Assembly: GCA_038087035.1 (NCBI GenBank)
Contig: CP051187.1
Location: forward strand, 6,330,001 to 6,394,000
Direction of reading: 5' to 3'
Length of the DNA: 64,000 bases
Origin: Gloeotrichia echinulata CP02
Lineage (GTDB): Bacteria > Cyanobacteriota > Cyanobacteriia > Cyanobacteriales > Nostocaceae
The position numbers were made by a program, and so were the translations under genes. Below are positions 24,990 to 32,962 of the stretch, piece by piece (positions within the stretch are counted from its first letter, which is position 1; each line of letters opens with the position of its first letter). Below the pieces are notes generated by a model, which made no database searches, had not been told where the DNA came from, and saw only the letters and a list, made by a program, of their open reading frames with translations.

Positions 24990-27653
24990 ATGTCTTCAAA
25001 TCCCCAGAACAGGGCTACGCCCCGCTTCGCTAACAGCGGTAACGAAATTCGCAACCTATTCCTAGACTTCTACGCCCAACGGGGACACCAAATTCTCCCA
25101 AGTGCGTCCCTTGTACCAGAAGACCCGACTGTGCTGCTGACAATCGCGGGGATGCTACCATTTAAACCGATATTCCTCGGACAGCGGACACCGGAGTTTA
25201 AGCGGGCGACGACATCGCAAAAATGCATCCGCACTAATGATATCGAAAATGTCGGACGCACGAAACGGCATCAAACTTTTTTTGAGATGCTGGGTAATTT
25301 CAGCTTTGGTGATTATTTTAAAGCACAAGCGATCGCCTGGGGTTGGGAAATCTCCACACAAGTCTTTGGCTTACCACAAAACCGTCTCGTTGTCAGCGTC
25401 TTTGAGGAAGATGATGAAGCTTTTGCCATTTGGCGCGATCAAATCGGCGTCCCGGAAGCAAGAATCAAGCGCATGGGTGCAGATGATAACTTTTGGGTAT
25501 CTGGCCCCACAGGCCCTTGTGGCCCCTGTTCAGAAATATACTACGACTTCCACCCGGAACTTGGTGACGACAACATTGATTTAGAAGACGACACCCGATT
25601 TATCGAGTTTTATAACCTCGTCTTCATGCAATATAATCGGGATGCGGACGGTAATTTAACACCACTGCAAAATAAAAACATTGACACCGGCATGGGTTTG
25701 GAAAGAATCACCCAAATTCTGCAAAAAGTGCCGAATAATTACGAAACCGATTTAATTTTCCCCATTATCGAAACAGCAGCGCAAATTGCGGGGATTGACT
25801 ACCACAACAGCGATGAGAAAACCAAAGTCTCCTTGAAGGTAATTGGCGATCACGTGCGGGCTGTTGTTCACTTGATTGCTGATGAAATCCGCGCCTCTAA
25901 TGTCGGTCGGGGTTATATTTTGCGCCGGTTAATTCGCCGGGTGGTACGTCATGGACGATTAATTGGGATTGCGGGGGAATTTATTACCGAAGTTGCAGAA
26001 ACAGCGATCGCACTTTCCGAATCAGCTTACCCCAATGTCCGTCAACGGGAAACCGTAATTACAGCCGAACTGCAACGGGAAGAATCAAATTTCCTGAAAA
26101 CTCTCGATAGAGGCGAAAAACTACTGGAAGATATCATTCTCACAGTCAAACAACAAGGAAACACCCAAATTAGCGGTGAAAGCGCCTTTACTCTGTATGA
26201 CACCTACGGCTTCCCCTTAGAATTAACTCAAGAAATCGCTGAAGAAAATCACCTGACTGTGGATGAAGCGGGATTTGCGCTCGAAATGCAAAAGCAGGTG
26301 GAACGCGCCAAAGCAGCACACGAAACTATCGATTTAACTGTCCAAGGTTCCCTCGACAAACTTGCAGAACACATCCACGCGACGGAGTTTTTAGGTTATA
26401 CCCAAGCTGCGGCTAATTCAAAAGTAGAAGTATTGCTGGTTGGTGGTGTTTCCCAAGAAGAAGCAGAAGCCGGAACCCAGGTGCAAATTGTCCTTGACAA
26501 AACGCCATTTTATGCAGAGTCAGGCGGACAAATCGGCGATCGCGGTTATATTACCGGTGATGGTGTCGTCGTGCAAATCGAAGATGTCAAAAAAGAATCT
26601 GATTTCTTTGTTCACTTCGGACGCATCGAACGCGGTACAATCCGAATAGGAGATGCTGTAACTGCCCAAATTGATCGCGGTTGTCGCCGTCGTCTGCAAG
26701 CTAACCATACCGCCACCCACTTACTCCAAGCAGCGTTAAAGAAATTTGTCGATGATGGCATATCCCAAGCCGGTTCCTTGGTTTCCTTTGACAGGTTACG
26801 CTTTGACTTTAACTGTCCCCGTGCTTTGAGCGCAGAAGAATTGCAGCAAGTAGAAGAACAGATTAACACCTGGATTGCAGAAGCACACAGCGCCAACATC
26901 GAAGTATTACCCATCGCCGAGGCTAAGGCTAAAGGAGCGATCGCCATGTTCGGGGAAAAATACGGCGACGAAGTGCGGGTTATTGACTTTGCAGGCGTAT
27001 CAATGGAACTGTGCGGTGGGACACATGTCAGTAATACTGCAGAAATTGGCGTGTTTAAAATTATTACTGAAGCGGGTGTAGCATCAGGAGTGCGCCGCAT
27101 TGAAGCCGTTTCTGGTCCTGCGGTATTGGATTATCTCAACGTGCGAGATAAAGTAGTCAAAGATTTGAGCGATCGCTTCAAGGTCAAACCCGAAGAAATA
27201 CCAGACAGAATTACAAGTCTGCAAACCGAACTGAGAAATAGCCAAAAACAACTGGAAACTTTGAAAGGACAATTGGCGATCGCAAAATCTGACAGTTTGT
27301 TGCAAACAGCCGAATCTGTGGGCGATTATCAAATTATTGTTGCCCAATTAGACGACGTTGACCCCGAATCTTTGAAAACTGCAGCCGAACGCTTACTGCA
27401 AAAACTGGGTAACGGCGCAGTGGTGCTGGGTTCGGTTCCCGAAGCCGATAAAGTCAGCTTAGTTGCAGCTTTTAGTGCAGAGGTGAATAAAAAGGGTTTG
27501 CAAGCAGGTAAATTTATCGGTGCTGTCGCCAAAATCTGCGGTGGTGGTGGCGGTGGAAAACCCAATTTAGCCCAAGCTGGGGGACGCGATGGGAGTAAAT
27601 TACCCCAGGCGTTAGAACAAGCGCGGAGTGATTTAAAAGCTGGCTTGGGTTAA
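24990..27653 (+). CDS. alaS: Alanyl-tRNA synthetase
   Basis: An 887-residue class II synthetase that charges tRNA-Ala. Visible parts are the catalytic core ([62 protein letters not shown]), the editing domain zinc ligands (HTATHLL and CGGTHV) and the C-terminal oligomerisation part with [16 protein letters not shown]. The first residues read [20 protein letters not shown]; the segment NRATPRFAN is encoded by GCTACGCCCCGCTTCGCTAA-type repeat DNA, and relatives as remembered have only about two residues between MSSNPQ and SGNEIRN, so a repeat appears to have inserted in frame near the start. The ATG at 24990 keeps the family N-terminus. Confidence 0.97.
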   Translation: MSSNPQNRATPRFANSGNEIRNLFLDFYAQRGHQILPSASLVPEDPTVLLTIAGMLPFKPIFLGQRTPEFKRATTSQKCIRTNDIENVGRTKRHQTFFEMLGNFSFGDYFKAQAIAWGWEISTQVFGLPQNRLVVSVFEEDDEAFAIWRDQIGVPEARIKRMGADDNFWVSGPTGPCGPCSEIYYDFHPELGDDNIDLEDDTRFIEFYNLVFMQYNRDADGNLTPLQNKNIDTGMGLERITQILQKVPNNYETDLIFPIIETAAQIAGIDYHNSDEKTKVSLKVIGDHVRAVVHLIADEIRASNVGRGYILRRLIRRVVRHGRLIGIAGEFITEVAETAIALSESAYPNVRQRETVITAELQREESNFLKTLDRGEKLLEDIILTVKQQGNTQISGESAFTLYDTYGFPLELTQEIAEENHLTVDEAGFALEMQKQVERAKAAHETIDLTVQGSLDKLAEHIHATEFLGYTQAAANSKVEVLLVGGVSQEEAEAGTQVQIVLDKTPFYAESGGQIGDRGYITGDGVVVQIEDVKKESDFFVHFGRIERGTIRIGDAVTAQIDRGCRRRLQANHTATHLLQAALKKFVDDGISQAGSLVSFDRLRFDFNCPRALSAEELQQVEEQINTWIAEAHSANIEVLPIAEAKAKGAIAMFGEKYGDEVRVIDFAGVSMELCGGTHVSNTAEIGVFKIITEAGVASGVRRIEAVSGPAVLDYLNVRDKVVKDLSDRFKVKPEEIPDRITSLQTELRNSQKQLETLKGQLAIAKSDSLLQTAESVGDYQIIVAQLDDVDPESLKTAAERLLQKLGNGAVVLGSVPEADKVSLVAAFSAEVNKKGLQAGKFIGAVAKICGGGGGGKPNLAQAGGRDGSKLPQALEQARSDLKAGLG

Positions 27654-27786
27654 TTATATTTTCTTGTGGGGCAGGCATCTTGCCTGCCTTATTGTAAATT
27701 AGTCTAGCGTGGATACTTTTTAGTTGGTATGCTCTTTTTTTAACATCCTTTCAAGTGCATTGACACCACATCTCAACTAATAGTCT

Positions 27787-28875
27787 ATGAGTATTAACGC
27801 TTTTGTTGATAATGGGTATGACCCAGGTAGAGAGTTTTGTGAGAAATTTCTCTCTAGTAGTGAGTTTACTGTTGAAACTCTGCAACTTATTTGCTCAGGG
27901 TCAGGTCGGCTTAAAAAAGCTGAATTAGTAGTAGATATAGTCGATGAATTTGAAAAAGGTAAGCTTACTTCAGATGAAATCTTGCTTGCGTATGTAAAGC
28001 AGTCAAGAACATGGTTGAGTTTAAAACTGGGTAAGTGCGTTTGTACACCAAACCTAAAACCTGCTGCATCCTTGTTAAAAGAGTTTGGTCAAGATGGTTG
28101 GTATGGACCAATTCAGGAACCGAGTCAACCGCATAAGAAATGGTATATCCGAACTTATCTAATTGACGATTCAGGTAGTCAATTAGATAAACGTGATATT
28201 CGCTGGTCTGTCATTGCAGAAGTAACAAAAGATTATGTCGCTTTATCCTGGAATGGATTTAGTTTGCGTTCAACAACCAATGAGCGCATAGAAGCCGCTC
28301 AATTCCCGTTTTGGCATTATATTTCTGAATTTATTAATGAATTAGCTAATCATTGTCAAGCTAACTGGGAACATCCTAATCTTCATAAACTTGTTCTGCA
28401 TGATATGTGGAATAAGTATCTCAATTCTATGCCTTACAAATGGCGGCACTTACGGATTAGAGCAGAAGCATCTGGACTGGCTATAAATGCTCATAGTGCA
28501 GGAGTTCAGGAGATTGATGTTGAAGGATTACAAGCTTTGTCAGAAAAATTAGCTAATTCAGTTTTAAATAAACTCGGTTTAGTAGGTGATCCAGAAAAGA
28601 TGAGTAACGCTGAAGATGCAATTTTATTAACATTGATTAAAGAGTGGGGTACTAAATCTTACGAATTTCAGCTAGACAGGGAACTAACTGCAACTGAAAT
28701 AGAGAAAGAAAAGTTAAAAAATACAGTAAAACGTCTGATCAAAGCACACTGCTATTTTGGACTCAAACCTCACTCCACAACCCAAGATTCTCTCCAGCAC
28801 CTCAAGTGCTATTCAGGGTACTATGGTGGTAGTACGGGTGTTCTTGAGTTTCTGCTAAAAGAACTTGGATTTTAA
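27787..28875 (+). CDS. Protein of unknown function, first gene of a three-gene nuclease operon
   Basis: A 362-residue protein that I do not recognise. It is mixed alpha/beta without signal peptide or membrane segments. Landmarks are an N-terminal helical region (to about 100), a central region rich in tryptophan (WYGPIQEPSQPHKKWYIRTY, DIRWSVIAEVTKDYVALSWNGF, which looks like antiparallel strands), the segment FPFWHYISEFINEL, a helical block, and a C-terminal basic region ending YSGYYGGSTGVLEFLLKELG. It is followed at 11 bp by a winged-helix protein and then by a PD-(D/E)xK nuclease-like protein in the same direction. Context suggests a role in a defence or conflict module. Confidence 0.65.
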   Translation: MSINAFVDNGYDPGREFCEKFLSSSEFTVETLQLICSGSGRLKKAELVVDIVDEFEKGKLTSDEILLAYVKQSRTWLSLKLGKCVCTPNLKPAASLLKEFGQDGWYGPIQEPSQPHKKWYIRTYLIDDSGSQLDKRDIRWSVIAEVTKDYVALSWNGFSLRSTTNERIEAAQFPFWHYISEFINELANHCQANWEHPNLHKLVLHDMWNKYLNSMPYKWRHLRIRAEASGLAINAHSAGVQEIDVEGLQALSEKLANSVLNKLGLVGDPEKMSNAEDAILLTLIKEWGTKSYEFQLDRELTATEIEKEKLKNTVKRLIKAHCYFGLKPHSTTQDSLQHLKCYSGYYGGSTGVLEFLLKELGF

Positions 28876-28885
28876 GGCTAACGTC

Positions 28886-29251
28886 ATGACTAGCTTCATC
28901 CACAAGGGTCATTTGGACTTCTTATCTGACCAACAGAAGGCTGAACTGAGCAAATACTTTATGACGGCATCAACCAATGTAATGCCGCATCAACTTGCTG
29001 TACATTTGGGTATAGAATACTCTCATGCTCTAGCAGTCTTAGCAGACCTAGAAGCACAGGGAGTTTGTGAAATGAAGCTTCTCATATACCATAATTGTGA
29101 GCCGGATGTCTATGTAGGTGCAATTCCTTATGGTACAGGGTTTCCTGATTTACCTTGGACTTGTCCGCATTGTGAAAGCATTGTAGAAAATTATGATGAG
29201 CTATCTTTTGATCTTATGGCAATATCTAAACAACCAATTGAATTTGCTTGA
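28886..29251 (+). CDS. Small winged-helix protein with CxxC motif
   Basis: A 121-residue protein. Residues about 10-62 look like a winged helix-turn-helix (MTASTNVMPHQLAVHLGIEY, SHALAVLADLEAQGVCEMKL). The second half has strands and the motif WTCPHCESI (C93, C96); C61 and C71 could complete a metal site, but this is uncertain. The ATG at 28886 is preferred to an in-frame TTG at 28865 that would overlap the upstream gene. It probably acts as a DNA-binding adaptor or regulator of the operon. The next gene starts 8 bp after the stop codon. Confidence 0.65.
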   Translation: MTSFIHKGHLDFLSDQQKAELSKYFMTASTNVMPHQLAVHLGIEYSHALAVLADLEAQGVCEMKLLIYHNCEPDVYVGAIPYGTGFPDLPWTCPHCESIVENYDELSFDLMAISKQPIEFA

Positions 29252-29258
29252 TTGAATC

Positions 29259-30017
29259 ATGCCAAGTCAAGATGAACTTGTGGAATCGATAATTAATGCT
29301 ATGGATTTACTGGAATCAGGATCTCCAGCATTAAATAAATTCGCTTCTTATTTGTATCAACCAGATAATGAACTTTCTGAATATTTAGATAAACTGAAAA
29401 TATTTACAGAATTAGAAAAACCTACACTAAAACAAACGCAGGAAGCAGGAAAGCTTCTAGAACAGATTGTAATTTTAGTGTTTAAAGGACTAAAAGGGGT
29501 TCAAAGTATCAAGAGTTTTCAGTCCGCAGGTCCCCAATATGATTTGTTAGTTAGTGGCGATGACCTTTCTTGGAAAGCAGTCTGTAAAACTTTATATCTT
29601 GACTGGGAAAAGAGAGATATAGTTATTGAAGCGAAAGCTACAAAAGCACCTTTGCCAGACAAGCAGTTTGCTCGATTGTGCAGCATAATGGATTTGAATT
29701 TAAAAGGTGCAGGTCTTGGTATTTTTATTACACTCAATGGAGCAACAGGTTTTCCTAAATTAGGGAATTCTAGACAAAGAGCAGTTAGTGATTGCAGACT
29801 TCGGCAGATAATTTTTCATGCCAAAACAAATAAAATTATAGTTGTTCTAGATAAGGATGATTTATTTCAATTAACAAAAAATGGAACATTAATTGAAGTA
29901 TTAACCAGGAAAATTAGAGATTTATCAGAATTAAGTGGTATGCCTACAACTTCTGTTGAACAATTTCAAGAAATAGATTTACCTGAGCATTTGAAAATGG
30001 TGTATGATTCTGAATAG
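29259..30017 (+). CDS. PD-(D/E)xK nuclease-like (restriction endonuclease-like) protein
   Basis: A 252-residue protein. The N-terminal 70 residues are helical. The central part contains GPQYDLLVSG (D95) and DIVIEAKATK (E124, K126), spacing that fits a PD-(D/E)xK metal-dependent nuclease active site, followed by KQFARLCSIMDLNLKGAGLGIFITLNGATGF, the alpha-beta pattern that follows ExK in Mrr-type and type IV restriction nucleases. A C-terminal strand-helix unit (KIIVVLDKDDLFQL) closes the domain. It is the last gene of the three-gene operon, with two hairpins downstream. No methyltransferase is present, so it is unlikely to be a classical restriction-modification enzyme. Confidence 0.68.
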   Translation: MPSQDELVESIINAMDLLESGSPALNKFASYLYQPDNELSEYLDKLKIFTELEKPTLKQTQEAGKLLEQIVILVFKGLKGVQSIKSFQSAGPQYDLLVSGDDLSWKAVCKTLYLDWEKRDIVIEAKATKAPLPDKQFARLCSIMDLNLKGAGLGIFITLNGATGFPKLGNSRQRAVSDCRLRQIIFHAKTNKIIVVLDKDDLFQLTKNGTLIEVLTRKIRDLSELSGMPTTSVEQFQEIDLPEHLKMVYDSE

Positions 30018-30058
30018 AATTCATAGCCAAGCTGACGTAACTTTGCATGTAGTCCATG

Positions 30059-30103
30059 CCCCTTTGGTCAACCGATTTTGGATTGACCCCGACCACAAGG
30101 GGC
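30059..30103. terminator. Hairpin 1 between convergent genes
   Basis: GCCCCTTTGGTC (30059-30070) pairs with GACCACAAGGGGC (30091-30103). A related sequence in inverse orientation (CCCCTTGTGGTC) occurs at about 60484-60495. Confidence 0.55.
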
Positions 30104-30107
30104 AAAC

Positions 30108-30171
30108 AATTTTAGATTTGGGATACTTCTCTACGTAGCCTCTCGTAGAGAAGTATCCAAAATCTAAAATT
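30108..30171. terminator. Long hairpin 2 between convergent genes
   Basis: A 28-nt arm starting AATTTTAGATTT (30108-30135) is repeated inverted at 30144-30171 with one mismatch and an 8-nt loop. It separates the nuclease operon from the convergent CHAT gene and could serve both strands as a terminator. The loop side carries the CTACG/CGTAG repeat seen elsewhere in the window. Confidence 0.65.
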
Positions 30172-30178
30172 CGGAGGG

Positions 30179-32962
30179 TCAACGCCAATTACCCACCAGG
30201 ACAAACGCCGACCAATAATAAGGATGTTTATACTGAGCGGAATTTAACAAAGATAGTTGCGCTTGACGTAAGGCCTCGGCTTTGGTCATGCCAGATTGGG
30301 TAAGCAGGCGGTAAAATTCAGCGATGAGTTGGGAAGTAGACTGATCCTGTACTGACCACAGGGTGGCGAGGGTACTCCTAGCTCCAGAGCGGACAGCAAC
30401 CCCTGCTAGTCCTAGAGTAGCGCGGTTGTCACCTTTGGCAGTTTGACAAGCACTGAGAACCAACAGTTCAATTGGTTCTCGTAGGCGTTGGGTAGCGCTT
30501 TTACCAACGCCAGTCAGGAGTTGATCTAAATCTTTAACATTAATGCGATCGTCCCAAGTCAAAAGAAAAGTGTCTTGAGCTTTTGAGCTAAACTGACCGT
30601 GGGTGGCTAGATGAACTACAGAAAACGGTTGCGCCTCAACGCGCTGTTGGAAACTGCGGCGAGTAAACTCTTGATTGAGCAAAACTTTAGCTGAGATTTT
30701 GGCTTGAATCTGGTTAATTTCTTGTTCTACCCCAGGTAAAGTAGAAAAGCCTTGTCGGGCTGTAGCTAAACCCCCAGCCAAGACTTTAAATTGTTGGGGA
30801 GAGAGCGATCGCGATTCTAAAAGCTGCAATCCTGGAGTCAGGGCAATATTGTAACGCTCGACTAAATAGTGCTGACCATCATGGAGAACTGCCATAGGTA
30901 AACTGCGTAAGAATCCATCTAAGACAAATACTAAAGTTTGAATTCCTTGACGTTCTAACTCAACAGTAGCAGGACGCAGCAACCAATCGTAGACTTGTTG
31001 TGCAGGAGCTAAAATCTCCCCAGGCAAGAAAACAGGGTTTAAAGACTGACGCAGTTGATTAAACACCTTCTCGGCTGTCGCTGGCCCTAGGTCAGTTCCG
31101 TAATGTTGCAACGGCTGACCGGGGAGGGAGAGAATTACTTCCAAACGTTGGTCAAGAATTATGGGATAAATTACCGCTGCTTTCGGGTCTATCCTCTCAA
31201 TAGGTTTGGTTTTATAGGTTAAGCAAGCTTCCCGAAAAAAGTTGTCTAACTCCGCTAGCTGCAAGCCCTCAATCACTTCGCGAGAACGTTGCAGATATTT
31301 TTGCTGAGTATTTTTAGGCAAGCTATCGACATTGTGTAACAGCAATTGTACCAGCTGACGATATACAGGTTCAACCTGCTCTCGAAAGCTAAACTGCACA
31401 TCAGGATTCACCGCTACTAAATCCTGACGTAGAGATTGTAAAATATTTGCCGCTTCCTCATAGGCAGCGATCGCCTGTGTCACTTCCCCTTGCGCCTTGA
31501 GAATTCGTCCCTGCTGCCAATACCAAGTTACCCCAATATCTGCTGCCTGGATTCTCAAAGCGATAGACAAGGCTTGTTGAGTTAAAGACAAAGCCTCAGA
31601 CCATTGTTGAGTTTGTTCATATAAATGCCCTAATTCCCCCAATGCATAGGATTCTGCCTTGGGGTCTTGCAATTCCCTGGCTTGTTGCACTGCTCTAGCT
31701 AACAGTTCCGCTATTTCCCGGCTCCCAATTCCCGACTCCATACTGTCAATTTTAATTAAGCTTGCCGCGAAATTGACCTGGGCATAGATAACCCCATGAC
31801 TAGGAGGTAAGTTTGCTAAACGCTGTTGAATTTGGGGGATTAGTGCCAAGGTATCTGTGGTTTGCTTGGTGTAGACTAAAATGCTAAGTTGATTAAGTAA
31901 AGCTTCTAACTGAGTCTGCGGATTTTTGGCTGTATCTTGTACCTGTTGATAAAACTTCAACGCTGTCTTAAATTCCAATTTTGCCCTAGCCGTATTTCCC
32001 AAACTAAAGAGGATTTCGCCAATATTTGCTGTATAATCAAGCTTCTTGGCAATAGTTAAACTTGCCGATAAAACCGCTTCCGACTCCTGTAAATCTCCCA
32101 CCATTTGCAGGGTACGCCCCAGACTATGCAATCCATTGATTTTGAGTAAGGAATCAGGTAAGGCTGCTAGATCTTGTTTCATCTGCTCTAGGATAGTTCG
32201 CGCCTGTCGATAAAAGCCCAAAGTTTGTAGGGCTTGAGATTGGTTAATCTGACTCAGGATAATCCCCGTCCCATCCTTCGCAGAACGATAGTGTTTCTCA
32301 GCCTGTTTCCAAGTTGCGAGGGCATCTTCCCCATGACCTGTGTTAAGTTGTAAACTGCCTTGGGTATTGAGAACTTGAGCCAAAATCAGTTCTGCGTCTG
32401 GAGTCTTAAATTTTGAGTTGTTAAGTAATGCTAAACTTTGGGAAATAGCCGTTTTTGCCGCTTGCCAAAGTCCCAGGTCTTGATATACAATTGCTAGGTA
32501 ATTGTAGCTTAAAGCTTGAGTAGATAATTCTTTCCCTGATACTTGATGCACCTGTTGCCAGAGTTCTGCTGCCTCGGCAAACCGTCCTAAATTATACAGA
32601 TGCTTACCTTGTTCAAGTAGGGAGATTGGGGATTGCAGATTAGGCGGTGATATGGAATTCACTTGATTAGAGATAATTGTCTGGGAATCCTGCGCCCCTT
32701 GCCCCTGGTTGGGAAGCGTTAGAGGTAGGGTATTGTGACTATGGGCAATTACAGGGGTTTCGGATGGGATGAGGCGGACTGAAACACTATTTTTCCCTTG
32801 AGCAGGTATAACTGTGATTACGAATAAGAAAGTCAGAATGCCTAAAATAAATGGCAGTACAAGCTTGAATGTAAACCTAAATTTATCTTGTAGTAAGCAT
32901 TTTAGCGCTAAAACACTTACTACAAACCAATACAGGTTTAATAACTGGCGGTAAAGATTCAC
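30179..32962 (-). CDS. CHAT-domain protein with TPR repeats
   Basis: A 927-residue protein. An N-terminal hydrophobic segment (LVLPFILGILTFLFVITVI, about 34-52) suggests a signal anchor. Residues about 110-520 are TPR-like repeats (GKHLYNLGRFAEAAELWQQV and similar). The C-terminal CHAT domain, a caspase-like peptidase fold, has histidine H788 in VVHLATHGQFS and cysteine C839 in LLVLSACQTAKGD, so the catalytic pair is present. It starts with GTG overlapping the last 4 bases of the upstream haemagglutinin-like gene (GTGA), a sign of translational coupling. In cyanobacteria CHAT-TPR proteins often accompany haemagglutinin-type secreted proteins; a processing or response role is an inference. Confidence 0.88.
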   Translation of the reverse strand: MNLYRQLLNLYWFVVSVLALKCLLQDKFRFTFKLVLPFILGILTFLFVITVIPAQGKNSVSVRLIPSETPVIAHSHNTLPLTLPNQGQGAQDSQTIISNQVNSISPPNLQSPISLLEQGKHLYNLGRFAEAAELWQQVHQVSGKELSTQALSYNYLAIVYQDLGLWQAAKTAISQSLALLNNSKFKTPDAELILAQVLNTQGSLQLNTGHGEDALATWKQAEKHYRSAKDGTGIILSQINQSQALQTLGFYRQARTILEQMKQDLAALPDSLLKINGLHSLGRTLQMVGDLQESEAVLSASLTIAKKLDYTANIGEILFSLGNTARAKLEFKTALKFYQQVQDTAKNPQTQLEALLNQLSILVYTKQTTDTLALIPQIQQRLANLPPSHGVIYAQVNFAASLIKIDSMESGIGSREIAELLARAVQQARELQDPKAESYALGELGHLYEQTQQWSEALSLTQQALSIALRIQAADIGVTWYWQQGRILKAQGEVTQAIAAYEEAANILQSLRQDLVAVNPDVQFSFREQVEPVYRQLVQLLLHNVDSLPKNTQQKYLQRSREVIEGLQLAELDNFFREACLTYKTKPIERIDPKAAVIYPIILDQRLEVILSLPGQPLQHYGTDLGPATAEKVFNQLRQSLNPVFLPGEILAPAQQVYDWLLRPATVELERQGIQTLVFVLDGFLRSLPMAVLHDGQHYLVERYNIALTPGLQLLESRSLSPQQFKVLAGGLATARQGFSTLPGVEQEINQIQAKISAKVLLNQEFTRRSFQQRVEAQPFSVVHLATHGQFSSKAQDTFLLTWDDRINVKDLDQLLTGVGKSATQRLREPIELLVLSACQTAKGDNRATLGLAGVAVRSGARSTLATLWSVQDQSTSQLIAEFYRLLTQSGMTKAEALRQAQLSLLNSAQYKHPYYWSAFVLVGNWR

